64,000 nt of DNA, from assembly GCA_002418835.1 (NCBI GenBank), contig DIEX01000015.1, forward strand, positions 69,238 to 133,237. Direction: 5' to 3'. Every line of letters begins with the position of its first letter. Positions within the stretch are counted from its first letter, which is position 1. Both the position numbers and the translations under genes were made by a program. Of the stretch, positions 26,498 through 35,412 are shown one piece after another. The notes under the pieces are model-generated. The model searched no databases, was not told the DNA's origin, and worked only from the letters and a program-made list of their open reading frames with translations. The stretch comes from Spirochaetia bacterium UBA5763. Its GTDB lineage: Bacteria; Spirochaetota; UBA4802; UBA5550.

Positions 26498-27425
26498 CAG
26501 GGTTAATCAGCAGCAGGAGTTCCCTGAGGGACTCGGGAATGAATATATCGAAAAGATTCAGAAATACGAGATGTTCAGTCAGGAGGCTAACCAGGTCCGC
26601 GAAAAAGACAAAAGGCTTATTCGTGAGCTGTTTAAAAGTTTCAGCAACAGCTACCTCATGGTGGGTATAGGGTTTCAGAGAGCATACGGCTCGATACTTT
26701 CAGGGGATTATTTTGATCTGCTTCGCCTCCCTGATAACAAGTTTCTCTTTGTATTCTCTGATATAAGCGGGCATGGTCTACCGGCATATACGACTCTTAT
26801 AAGATTAAGATCTGCGGTGATCCTTGCAGTTAAAGATGCTGAAGCTGAATATGCGGATTCCGGGATTGTTGATTGTTCCCGTATTATAAAAAACATATCG
26901 GCAAAATTTACTGATATTATGGATCTCTCCACATCAAATGATTTTGCCTCAGCAAATTTCGTTTTCATTGAAGAGGGGGACAAATGCATCAAACTGAGAT
27001 TTTTTAACAGGAGTATGCTGTTCCCTATCGTAGTGAGGAGGGAGCCTCAAGGTGCGAGGATTATTAATCTCAATTCCTGTAACGGGTACTGGAAACCTGA
27101 AAAAGGTTATTTACTTGGCAGTGATATAAAAAGTCTGATACATGAAGATTCTTATTTTAATACTCCTGAATGCTGTTTTGATTTATACCAGGGTGATATG
27201 ATTCTTTTTTATACTGATGGTATAACAGAAGCTTTTGACTGCAGAGCTGATAATTCACAGTATGGCGACAACAGGCTTGAACAGAAACTGATTGAGATGT
27301 GCGATCTCCCTCCGCAGCTTGTTATTAACAGTCTTTTTGATTCAGTTTATGATTTCATAGGGAGTCATGAACATCAGAAGGATGACATGACTGCAGTCCT
27401 TATAGATCTCCCTCCGTTAGAATAA
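26490..27425 (+). CDS. SpoIIE/RsbU-type PP2C serine phosphatase
   Basis: A 311-residue protein with an N-terminal helical segment (about 1-50) and a PPM-type phosphatase domain. Metal-binding motifs are [20 protein letters not shown], and [11 protein letters not shown] plus KDDMTAVLI near the end. Such enzymes dephosphorylate anti-sigma-factor antagonists or other regulators in partner-switching systems. It starts with GTG inside the last codons of pgi (eight-base overlap), so it is cotranscribed. No anti-sigma factor or STAS protein is nearby, so the target is unknown. Confidence 0.85.
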   Translation: MNNRVNQQQEFPEGLGNEYIEKIQKYEMFSQEANQVREKDKRLIRELFKSFSNSYLMVGIGFQRAYGSILSGDYFDLLRLPDNKFLFVFSDISGHGLPAYTTLIRLRSAVILAVKDAEAEYADSGIVDCSRIIKNISAKFTDIMDLSTSNDFASANFVFIEEGDKCIKLRFFNRSMLFPIVVRREPQGARIINLNSCNGYWKPEKGYLLGSDIKSLIHEDSYFNTPECCFDLYQGDMILFYTDGITEAFDCRADNSQYGDNRLEQKLIEMCDLPPQLVINSLFDSVYDFIGSHEHQKDDMTAVLIDLPPLE

Positions 27426-27622
27426 AAAAATTAAACTGCCGGTTTAATATAATTCTTCCCGGTAAATATTTACTTGACAGGACCCACCTATATTTGAATT
27501 TTATTTATTCCTGAAATAACCATTAGTCTAATCAATTTGTTATTTTTGTCTCCCGGGATGTAAATCCCATGCATCTGGTGGTCTGACTATATTTACAAAC
27601 ATTTTTTATACAAGGGGGTTTT

Positions 27623-28972
27623 ATGGAGAAGATATTAGAAAAAATAAAGAGACTGACCCTCCAGCATGATCAAATTCCGCCTGACGTTGTCCGTGAGAAG
27701 GATATAAAACTGGGGCTGAGAAATCCTGATGGCTCAGGTGTTGTTGTCGGTATCACTACAAAAGGTAGAGTAATAGGTTACGAAAAGATACAGGATGATA
27801 AAGATCCGTCGAAAACCAGAGTTGTACCTGTTGATGGAAAACTATATTATTGCGGATATGATGTTAATGATATAATCGAAAATAATGAAAAGAATAAAAG
27901 ATTTGGATTTGAAGAGGTGGTGTACCTACTGCTCACCAGTGTTCTCCCTGATAAGTCCGATTTTATTAAATTTACAGGTGAACTTCATAGAAGATCAAAA
28001 CTTTCCAATATGGAGAGACGTATAATAATTGAAGAAGTTGAAAATTTCAACCAGATGTATGCCCTGCACAGTGTCATATCGCACCTGAGCAGGTGTGATA
28101 ATGATCCTGACACAAATGATTTTTCAAGTATCACTGAACAGTGTATTAATGTAATAGCCAAAGCTCCGGTTATTGTGGCGAATAACTATAGTGTTTATAA
28201 ATACCGTAAAGGTGACGATTTGCGTCTTGCCAGGTCCAGGGAACATCTATCAATGGCTGAGAATTTTCTTTATATGCTTACGGGGGAGATGCCGGACAGG
28301 GAAGAGGCTCTGATGCTCGATTCCTGTATGGTTATGCACGCTGAACATGGTGGCGGTAATAACTCAACTTTTACAGTCAGAACTGTTTCTTCAAGTGGAG
28401 CTAATACATACATGGCTCTTGCCGCAGGGGTTGCCTCTCTTAGCGGCCAGTTTCACGGCGGAGCCAATGAATCAGTTATGTCTATGATGAAACAGTGCCA
28501 GAAGGATATTAAGGACTGGAGCAATGAAAAACAGATAAGAAAGTATCTTGAGAAAGTACTTGATAAGAAAGCTGCGGATGGCAGCGGCAAGATTTACGGT
28601 CTGGGCCATGCTGTGTATACAATTTCTGATCCCAGGACAAAGATTCTGAAAAAATACGCAAAGACTTTATCTCAGAAATATAACAAGATGGATATTTTTA
28701 ATCTCTTTGAAATGGTTGAAAAGATCGGGCCTGAACTTGTAATGGAGAGGAAAGGGAACCAGGTCTGTGTTAATGTGGATTTTTATTCAGGACTTGTTTA
28801 TAAACTGCTTGGAATACCAGAAGCTCTTTACACTCCTATTTTCGCAATGGCCAGGACTGCCGGATGGTCTGCACACAGGCTTGAACAGATAATACAGGGG
28901 AAGATTATAAGGCCTGCTTATATACCTCCGAACCAGGAGATCCTGGAATATAAAGGAATTGATGAACGATAG
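27623..28972 (+). CDS. gltA: citrate (Si)-synthase family protein
   Basis: A 449-residue citrate/2-methylcitrate synthase condensing acetyl-CoA and oxaloacetate (or propionyl-CoA). The catalytic histidines lie in MHAEHGGGNNSTFTVR and GLGHAVYTISDPRTKIL, and the CoA-binding/aspartate region near NVDFYSGLVYKLLGIP is intact. It has the N-terminal extension (to about residue 60) of the clostridial/spirochaete-like long form. A strong AAGGGGG site precedes the ATG. It is monocistronic and closed by a bidirectional terminator. Preference for citrate versus methylcitrate cannot be decided here. Confidence 0.9.
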   Translation: MEKILEKIKRLTLQHDQIPPDVVREKDIKLGLRNPDGSGVVVGITTKGRVIGYEKIQDDKDPSKTRVVPVDGKLYYCGYDVNDIIENNEKNKRFGFEEVVYLLLTSVLPDKSDFIKFTGELHRRSKLSNMERRIIIEEVENFNQMYALHSVISHLSRCDNDPDTNDFSSITEQCINVIAKAPVIVANNYSVYKYRKGDDLRLARSREHLSMAENFLYMLTGEMPDREEALMLDSCMVMHAEHGGGNNSTFTVRTVSSSGANTYMALAAGVASLSGQFHGGANESVMSMMKQCQKDIKDWSNEKQIRKYLEKVLDKKAADGSGKIYGLGHAVYTISDPRTKILKKYAKTLSQKYNKMDIFNLFEMVEKIGPELVMERKGNQVCVNVDFYSGLVYKLLGIPEALYTPIFAMARTAGWSAHRLEQIIQGKIIRPAYIPPNQEILEYKGIDER

Positions 28973-28974
28973 AT

Positions 28975-29010
28975 AAAAAAAAGAAGCCCGGTTTCCGGGC
29001 TTCTTTTTTT
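28975..29010. terminator. bidirectional intrinsic terminator between gltA and gctB
   Basis: GAAGCCCGG (28983-28991) and CCGGGCTTC (28995-29003) form a perfect 9-bp stem with a TTT loop, flanked by A and T runs on both sides, between convergent genes. Confidence 0.95.
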
Positions 29011-29036
29011 AGACAGATACTCATTACGTGAGCTGA

Positions 29037-29822
29037 TTAACTCGGCATTGAAGTAAAAACGCCTCTCGGGTCAACTTCTCTTCTGAGAATTTCGATTATC
29101 TCTTTTGTTGGAACAGGAGTTACAGGAATCTCACCTGCAGGCCTGATAAGTTCAAATCCTGTTGCAAGCTGTGCAAGCTCAGGTGATACACCGGGATGCA
29201 GAGTCTTTATCCTCATCCTTTTTGATTCAGGTTCGAAATCGTAAACACCCGCAGAAGTTATAACGGTCATCGGACCGGCTCCCACAAGGCCTGCTTCTTT
29301 ACGGCTGGTTCCACCATTCAGCCAGCCTACTGATGTCATGAAATCAACATGTTTGACGAATTTCTGAGGATTCTGTAATCCAACGAGAACCAGATTTCTG
29401 GATAATGATGACAGGTCATTATTTCCCCCTGATCCTGTAAGCCTGTTTTTGTAGTTATGAAAATCTCCGCCAATCATGTGAGTGTTAACGTTTCCATACA
29501 TGTCTATCTGCGCGTATCCAAGGAAAGCTTTGTCAACATAACCGTTGTAAAGCTGACCGAACGAATATGACATTTCAAGAATCATCGGGGATTTTTTCCA
29601 TGTATTCGGCCCGCCAACAGACCATGGCATATCACCCGGTACCGGATTTTGCGCTCCTGATTCAAATACAAGAGTAATGTTTGGAGCATGAGTCTTCTTT
29701 GCCAGAGTCCCCGCAACCATGGGGAGTCCTGTTCCGATATATACTACTTCTCCGTCTTCGATCTGCTGAGCAAGAACATATGCTATCATTTCAAGCGGAT
29801 TTGCTGGTCTTGGTTCAATCAT
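29037..29822 (-). CDS. CoA-transferase family I, beta subunit (GctB-like)
   Basis: A 261-residue beta subunit of a two-subunit CoA-transferase related to glutaconate and 3-oxoacid CoA-transferases. VYIGTGLPMVAGTLAKK is the N-terminal family motif, and LVFESGAQN holds the glutamate that forms the acyl-CoA thioester in this family. GGAGG lies five bases before the ATG at 29822; the frame could extend to a GTG at 29834, inside that ribosome site. It follows the alpha subunit by 20 bases. The substrate (glutaconate, 3-oxoacid, or aromatic-derived 3-oxoadipate) cannot be resolved. Confidence 0.88.
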   Translation of the reverse strand: MIEPRPANPLEMIAYVLAQQIEDGEVVYIGTGLPMVAGTLAKKTHAPNITLVFESGAQNPVPGDMPWSVGGPNTWKKSPMILEMSYSFGQLYNGYVDKAFLGYAQIDMYGNVNTHMIGGDFHNYKNRLTGSGGNNDLSSLSRNLVLVGLQNPQKFVKHVDFMTSVGWLNGGTSRKEAGLVGAGPMTVITSAGVYDFEPESKRMRIKTLHPGVSPELAQLATGFELIRPAGEIPVTPVPTKEIIEILRREVDPRGVFTSMPS

Positions 29823-29842
29823 TTTTTCCTCCACTATTACTG

Positions 29843-30964
29843 TTATTTAAATTGGTCTGTAACGTCATTAAAATCAGGATCGTTCATAGTCCATTCTTTA
29901 TAATGGAAATCAACTCCATCCTCTTCGTAATCGCCTTCTTCTGCCTTTGTGAGTCTTCTGGCGTTAACCATCCATTTAGAACCGCCCAGCAGTTTGTCGA
30001 TTATATCGAATTGATCTTTGCATTGATGTAAAAGAAGATCGTAGAATTCGTCAAGGGCTCCTTCTTTGTGCGCCCAGTACCTGAGGGTTTTTTCCCAGAA
30101 TCTTCTTGGCCAGTAATATAGACCGGGCATTGATCCGAAAAGAGCTCCATAAGGCATTTCAACAACTGCATCCGCATATACAAATGGAATAACAACACCT
30201 TTATTATCATTTCTCATTGCTGATGGAGGCACAATTTCTTCTGCTGTTATGATTACTTTTCTTGCGGCTGCAGCTATTGCGGCATCGTTTATAATCGGTC
30301 CGTAGATTTTAGCGTTACCGAATTTATCCGCCTGGTGAACATGGATAATTGTTACATCCGGATAAAGAGCAGGGATGAAAGCGCATGGGTCTTTTTCGCT
30401 TTTCATTGGATGATCCATAACCTTAACAAAAGGATTGTATTTAATTATATCTGAACCAAGAAGTTGTTTTGAATATAAACCTGGAAGACCAAGCTGCGCA
30501 GCTTTAAATCCGAGAGCCATAGCACCATGACTCCACTCGGCGAGAATTTTAGTTCTTCCCTGAAGTACGTTTCGTGACATGTTTCGGTCAGTGCCCCTCA
30601 TTTCAGCTCCGCAATATGACCAGTGTGATCTGGTGACTGTTCCGTGGTTTATCATATAACTCTGGTTTGTTGCCGGAGAACCGATCATAGTGAGGTTTTT
30701 AATCCCCTGCCGCATAATTTCAAGGTAAGCGGTAATCGGTGTTCTTACATAGCTGAAACCGGTATCAGTAAGAATGTCTCCATCCTTAACGTACTCGGAA
30801 ATAGCTTCTTTAAGTGAAATACGTTTATCAACTGCCGCATGACTCTTTTTTTCATGCGCCTCAAGGGCTGATTCATAATCTATCAGCCTGTCGAGAAATG
30901 GGATATCTTTTTCTTCAAGCCTGAGGTTAGCGAGAACCTCTTTGTTGTAACTGAATTTTCCCAT
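29843..30964 (-). CDS. CoA-transferase family I, alpha subunit (GctA-like)
   Basis: A 373-residue alpha subunit paired with the downstream beta subunit. It has the CoA-transferase alpha fold with DGDILTDTGFSY near residue 60 and a long GctA-type C-terminal region. AAGGAGG lies five bases before the ATG at 30964; a TTG at 30979 is less likely since it overlaps that site. The two genes form an operon read from the long AT-rich region at 30965-31541. Confidence 0.87.
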   Translation of the reverse strand: MGKFSYNKEVLANLRLEEKDIPFLDRLIDYESALEAHEKKSHAAVDKRISLKEAISEYVKDGDILTDTGFSYVRTPITAYLEIMRQGIKNLTMIGSPATNQSYMINHGTVTRSHWSYCGAEMRGTDRNMSRNVLQGRTKILAEWSHGAMALGFKAAQLGLPGLYSKQLLGSDIIKYNPFVKVMDHPMKSEKDPCAFIPALYPDVTIIHVHQADKFGNAKIYGPIINDAAIAAAARKVIITAEEIVPPSAMRNDNKGVVIPFVYADAVVEMPYGALFGSMPGLYYWPRRFWEKTLRYWAHKEGALDEFYDLLLHQCKDQFDIIDKLLGGSKWMVNARRLTKAEEGDYEEDGVDFHYKEWTMNDPDFNDVTDQFK

Positions 30965-31135
30965 TACTTCCTCCTTCAAATAAGTTATGGTAAGTATTAT
31001 AATTTGTACATCAAAAAAATTCCGTCCAGCCGTTTTGTTATACAGGTGTTAGTTAATTAAGTAAATAATTTTTTTTATATTTTTTAGAATAAGTTTGTAT
31101 TTTTATGAATTTCTATATAACTTATAAGGTTCGAT

Positions 31136-31152
31136 ATCATTCTAAGAATGAT
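31136..31152. promoter_or_regulatory. perfect 17-bp dyad, candidate operator of the CoA-transferase operon
   Basis: ATCATTCT and AGAATGAT are perfect inverted arms around one A, about 170 bases upstream of the alpha-subunit start codon. The size and symmetry are those of a dimeric repressor site. Confidence 0.4.
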
Positions 31153-31166
31153 GCTAAGATTTTTAT

Positions 31167-31201
31167 TCATATTTCTGGCTTTTTATTATTCAGAAATATG
31201 A
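31167..31201. repeat. 11-bp inverted repeat
   Basis: TCATATTTCTG (31167-31177) and CAGAAATATGA (31191-31201) flank a 13-base centre. It stands 14 bases from the 17-bp dyad, so the two may belong to one regulatory region. Confidence 0.5.
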
Positions 31202-31541
31202 TGATTTAAACAATAAGGAAAAAGATTCTGAACCGGCTTTACTTTTATGTTTATAAAATGCTTATGTTATTATTAGGGATAATAAAATATTGAGCGTTTT
31301 TATTTTGTATTTATATAAAAAAATACAACTTATTATAGTTACTATTATCTCTAAAATAATACAATAGTAATTAAGGTATATAATATATGGGTAAATATTT
31401 TTATAATTATAGTAATTTTTACTATATAAAGGTGGTCCAGAAATATATCAATTAATTAAGCACTATATTAAGAGAAATAAAAAACATCTCTTAAGAGGGG
31501 GAGCGCAGTAAACCGTAAAAGTTAAGTTTAATGTTACCTGA

Positions 31542-33059
31542 TTAACCGATAAAAAGCGCTTTTGAGGCAAAATCGGGATCACTTGTGGTATTAAGGCCCA
31601 GTTTGCGCAGGCCGGCAGAATCACCGGGAGTTGGCATATGTGTCAGGTGTACTTCGCATCCGGCAAGCTCTCTAAGCTTATGCATTGCAGCCTCAGCGCC
31701 CGGGTTTGCAGTGGCGCTTATAGCAAGCGCGATTAGAGTCTCCTCAAGGTCAAGGCTTACAGGAGCTCCCTGTAGAATCTCTGTTTTGAAATTCATTAAT
31801 GAAGTAAGTATATAAGAGGGGAGGAGGTCAATGTTTGCCGGAATCCCTGCAAGAGTTTTTGCTGCGTTAAGTACAACGCTCGATGTCGCATGGAGAAGAG
31901 GGGAGTTATATCCTGTAACTATGGTGCCATCATGAAGCTCTATTGCCGCTCCGCTGAAAATTCCCTTATTCCCTTTCTCTTTATTTTTTGCGGTTTCGGC
32001 CGCATTTCTGGCGTGATTAACAACTTCTCTATCTGTATCCTTAAGCCCCATATCCTTCATGAGAAGCTCTACGCGCTGAACAGTCTCTCTGTCACAGAGA
32101 CCCATTGCATACTCACAGGAGTATCTGAAGAATCGTCTTATAATCTCCTGTCCTGAGGCGGATTTTACAGCTTTATCATCAATTATTGCAAAACCTGCAC
32201 GGTTTACCCCCATGTCTGTTGGTGATTTATAAAACGACGGGGCCTCAGTAATTCTTTCGATAATACGCTGAAGAAGAGGGAACGCGTCAATATCCCGGTT
32301 GTAGTTCACTGCTTTTTCATTATAGGCGTCGAGATGAAAATGGTCGAGCATATTTACATCGCGGAGTTCAGCAGTTGCCGCTTCATAAGCGACATTTACA
32401 GGATGTTTAAGAGGAAGATTCCATATAGGAAAAGTCTCGAATTTCGCGTATGCGGCTTTTATTCCTCTTTTATGCTCGTGATAGAGTTGTGAAAGGCATG
32501 TGGCAAGCTTACCGCTCCCTGGACCGGGGCCTGTTACAACAACAATCGGCCTCTCTGTTTCAATGTAGTTATTGGCGCCATAACCCTCTTCACTTACAAT
32601 AAGATCAATATCTGTGGGGTAACCCTTTGTAAACCTGTGGGTGTAAACTTTTACACCTCGTCTTTCGAGTTTATTAAAAAAAGACTGGGCTCCGGGCTGC
32701 TCTTCATATCGTGTAATAACCACCGCGCGGACTTTTATCCCCCATTCATTGAAGTCGTCAATTGTTTTCATCGCGTCAGTATCATAGGTTATTCCGAAGT
32801 CTGCCCGTATCTTTTTTTTCTCGATGTCAATTGCGCAAACGCACATGATTACTTCAACAGAGTCTTTCATTCCTGAAAGGAGTTTCATCTTCACGTTCGG
32901 ATCAAAGCCGGGGAGTACTCTTGCAGCGTGATAATCAAAAAGAATTTTACCGCCGAATTCAAGGTAGAGCTTGGAAAAACCGGAATTCTTTATACGTCCG
33001 AGAATCGCTTCACTCTGCTCTTTAAGGTAAAGTTCGTTATCAAAACCCGGTTTTTTCAT
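31542..33059 (-). CDS. DUF1846 (UPF0371) family protein
   Basis: A 505-residue protein matching the conserved DUF1846 family along its whole length (start KKPGFDNELYLKEQSEAILGR). A P-loop-like GPGPGSGKLATCLSQ occurs near residue 180. The family is widespread in Firmicutes and anaerobes, often near cofactor or stress genes, and I know of no firm function. Length is typical. It is monocistronic. Confidence 0.85.
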   Translation of the reverse strand: MKKPGFDNELYLKEQSEAILGRIKNSGFSKLYLEFGGKILFDYHAARVLPGFDPNVKMKLLSGMKDSVEVIMCVCAIDIEKKKIRADFGITYDTDAMKTIDDFNEWGIKVRAVVITRYEEQPGAQSFFNKLERRGVKVYTHRFTKGYPTDIDLIVSEEGYGANNYIETERPIVVVTGPGPGSGKLATCLSQLYHEHKRGIKAAYAKFETFPIWNLPLKHPVNVAYEAATAELRDVNMLDHFHLDAYNEKAVNYNRDIDAFPLLQRIIERITEAPSFYKSPTDMGVNRAGFAIIDDKAVKSASGQEIIRRFFRYSCEYAMGLCDRETVQRVELLMKDMGLKDTDREVVNHARNAAETAKNKEKGNKGIFSGAAIELHDGTIVTGYNSPLLHATSSVVLNAAKTLAGIPANIDLLPSYILTSLMNFKTEILQGAPVSLDLEETLIALAISATANPGAEAAMHKLRELAGCEVHLTHMPTPGDSAGLRKLGLNTTSDPDFASKALFIG

Positions 33060-33181
33060 GGTTGGTTCCCTGAATCAGTTTATATGAAGTATTAATTATA
33101 TATTCCTGAGCATTATCTTTTTGTCAAGCATTGAGAGCAAAAAATTATACCCGGGAATTTTCAGGTGATGATTAAAGTTAA

Positions 33182-34387
33182 TCAGTTCAGGGGGCGGCTC
33201 TTTCTGAACCTGAATTTCCTTCTGCGGAATTCGTCAATAAATTCTCTGGATGCCACGTATTTATCAGTAAATGTTACAATATATGATTCCTGGTATTTTG
33301 GCGGGATCAGTGTGAGGGGCCACATATGTTTTACTATTATATCTTTTTCCAGTTCATTAAGATTGAAATGTTTCAGTGCGTTATTAAGCGCAATTTTCGG
33401 ATGGGCAACTCCATGATATTTTTCTTTTGCGAGATCCGGCAGATCGTGGTTTCTCCAGTCATAAAGGAAAAAGTCATGCAGAAGCGCGCCGCGGGCAGCG
33501 GATTTATAATCAAGATTAAGGTACTTGCATAACCTGTATGTCAGGTAGGAGACAATTTTCGCGTGCTCATAGATTGATGAGTTGTGATGAAAATAATCCC
33601 GGAGCTTGAGAAATTCCCTGTTATCCAGTATATCTGCAACGATAGTGTTATATTCATCCTCAGCAGGTTTTCTGTCCTTAATTATTGTTTCAATGTTTTC
33701 TGTAAGTCTGTTCATCATGTTTTCAGCCTTGTCTTTGAGTTTGATGTTGAGTTTTGAATTGAGATACTCATTTAAATCAGGGAAAGCCCCGAGTATCCTC
33801 CTGAAAGAATTTATAATTTTCTGCACTTCAGTGTTGCTGAGCAGAGAATATTTTTCGTAGAGATAGATAATATCCTTTCTGAATCTATTGAGTGAGGCAG
33901 TTGAATAGGCCGCATCTGTTATGAAATATGCCAGAATCAGGCTGCTCATAATAAAAGAGTCCCTGCCGCTGATTTTATTCACCTGATAAGAGATCACCGG
34001 ATGTATGTAGTTCGTAACAACCAGTGCCAGAAGCCCCCATCCGGTTGAGAAGAGCAGGCTCACTTTACCATTGAGGTTAAACCTGTTGCCGGAATAATCC
34101 CACAGCTTAAGCTGGAAGAGTTTTTCAAAAAATTCACCGGTTAAGTATTCTATTACTGTAAGTATTAATGCGAATATAAAAAACTGGAAAGGAACCGGGT
34201 ATGTATTGATCTGCTGATGGAGAAGTGAAACAAAAACTCCTCCGATGCCGTAAATAGGTACAAAGGGGCCATAAAGGAAACCCGGGTTAACCAGTCTCCT
34301 GTTATTTAATGAGCGGTATATCAGTTCAATTATCCAACCGATAAATGAATAGAGAGCAAAATATAGTGCAATATTGTTGTATGACAT
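33182..34387 (-). CDS. CmpB-like (PF06541) membrane domain fused to an HD phosphohydrolase domain
   Basis: A 401-residue protein. Residues 1 to about 160 hold five to six transmembrane segments with the pattern of the 'putative ABC transporter permease' CmpB family (IALYFALYSFIGWIIE, then NPGFLYGPFVPIYGIGG). After a coiled linker, residues about 265-385 form an HD domain: the histidine in IYEHAKIVSYL, the His-Asp pair in GALLHDFFLYDW and later KYHGVAHP and VKHMWPL. The coupling suggests a membrane-tethered phosphohydrolase. No ABC ATPase is nearby, so the transporter label is doubtful. It is transcribed divergently from the ankyrin lipoprotein. Confidence 0.75.
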   Translation of the reverse strand: MSYNNIALYFALYSFIGWIIELIYRSLNNRRLVNPGFLYGPFVPIYGIGGVFVSLLHQQINTYPVPFQFFIFALILTVIEYLTGEFFEKLFQLKLWDYSGNRFNLNGKVSLLFSTGWGLLALVVTNYIHPVISYQVNKISGRDSFIMSSLILAYFITDAAYSTASLNRFRKDIIYLYEKYSLLSNTEVQKIINSFRRILGAFPDLNEYLNSKLNIKLKDKAENMMNRLTENIETIIKDRKPAEDEYNTIVADILDNREFLKLRDYFHHNSSIYEHAKIVSYLTYRLCKYLNLDYKSAARGALLHDFFLYDWRNHDLPDLAKEKYHGVAHPKIALNNALKHFNLNELEKDIIVKHMWPLTLIPPKYQESYIVTFTDKYVASREFIDEFRRRKFRFRKSRPLN

Positions 34388-34422
34388 AATACGTGAATCT
34401 CTTTCGCTCCTCTAATCCTGTG

Positions 34423-34437
34423 AAAGATTCAATCTTT
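34423..34437. promoter_or_regulatory. 7-bp dyad in the divergent promoter region
   Basis: AAAGATT-C-AATCTTT is a perfect dyad 36 bases upstream of the CmpB-HD start and about 210 bases from the ankyrin gene. It is a candidate operator only. Confidence 0.3.
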
Positions 34438-34646
34438 GTGCTATGATTGTGCCAAACTGTACAAAAGTCTGATTATATACAAGACCAATTTTATAAATGA
34501 GAAAAAAATACAGCGTAACTTGTTACAAAATATTGACAATAATTGTAAACTGATAATGGTTTATTTTTATAGTACTAAAACTTTATATGATTAGAAATCA
34601 TTCAATCGGGACATTATTTTAAAGAAGAAATATTAGGGGAATAGTT

Positions 34647-35393
34647 ATGCAAAAGTTCTGCTGTTATATTTTAATATTGGCGGTTTTTTTCTCACTTTTA
34701 AGTTGTGCATCGACACTCAATAGAGCCGCGTCAAAAGGGGATGTTGACAGAGTTAATGAACTTCTAAATGCAGGTACGGATGTAAATGAATCATCAATAA
34801 GCAGTGTTACACCATTGATGCGTGCAGTTTCACACAAAAGAACCGAGGTTGTAAAACTTTTAATCAATAAAGGCGCTTATCTTAATGCACAGGATATGAA
34901 AGGTAATACTGCGCTGCATTGGGCAATAAAAAATAATGATCCTGAAACTGTTAAATTATTAGTCGAGAGGGGCGCCAATATAAATGTACCTGATTATGAT
35001 AATAACTTAACTCCGGTGCAGCTTGCTCATCAAAAAGGGAATACTCAAATAATTGAAATAATAAAATTTGCAGAATCTGAAAATGACACTGGCAGTAATG
35101 CAGCTGTTACTGATATAAAGCCCGATTCTGAATTAATTCAGATAGGTATTATCAATAGCCTTGATGCAGGTAAGCGGGAGATACTTGTGTCTACAAACCG
35201 CACGCTGAAAATAGGAGAGATATTATGTATTGAAACTGACGGAAAAAAGGTTTTAATGTCAGCATCATATCCTATGATGACTTCTTCAATATGTCAGCTT
35301 AAAGGGGAATATAAAAAGTATTTCAATAAACTTGAAAAAGGGATGAATGTCTACAGATTTAAATCATCCGGGGGCAGAGCGCGGGAGAATTAG
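34647..35393 (+). CDS. ankyrin-repeat lipoprotein
   Basis: A 248-residue lipoprotein: a hydrophobic signal with lipobox LLSC (Cys20). Three to four ankyrin repeats at about residues 24-150 follow (TPLMRAVSHKRTEVVKLLINKG, NTALHWAIKNNDPETVKLLV, TPVQLAHQKGNTQIIEII, shown as separate repeats). A C-terminal beta-rich segment of about 80 residues has no recognised domain. Ankyrin repeats mediate protein binding; in the periplasm or outer membrane the partner is unknown. It has the weak site AGGGGAA before the ATG. The gene ends in a tandem repeat that contains its stop codon. Confidence 0.8.
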   Translation: MQKFCCYILILAVFFSLLSCASTLNRAASKGDVDRVNELLNAGTDVNESSISSVTPLMRAVSHKRTEVVKLLINKGAYLNAQDMKGNTALHWAIKNNDPETVKLLVERGANINVPDYDNNLTPVQLAHQKGNTQIIEIIKFAESENDTGSNAAVTDIKPDSELIQIGIINSLDAGKREILVSTNRTLKIGEILCIETDGKKVLMSASYPMMTSSICQLKGEYKKYFNKLEKGMNVYRFKSSGGRAREN

Positions 35394-35408
35394 GGAGAAT
35401 TAGGGAGA
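35383..35408 (+). repeat. short tandem repeat over the stop codon of the ankyrin gene
   Basis: The ten-base unit GGGAGAATTA occurs twice in a row, with a partial third copy (GGGAGA). The first unit carries the TAG stop codon with its last two bases; the rest fills the 19-base gap to the convergent gene. Confidence 0.6.
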
Positions 35409-35412
35409 GCTG

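Larger units (their letters stand above)
30965..31541. other. very AT-rich gene-free region with two strong dyads
   Basis: About 575 bases between the DUF1846 stop and the CoA-transferase start, both on the minus strand. It contains ATCATTCT-A-AGAATGAT (31136-31152) and an 11-bp inverted repeat (31167-31201). No coding signal is visible. It should contain the CoA-transferase promoter; I cannot place its hexamers with confidence. Confidence 0.55.

Noticed and set aside
27474..27502. sigma-70 promoter for gltA starting with TTGACA
   Set aside because: No acceptable -10 hexamer at 16-18 bases.
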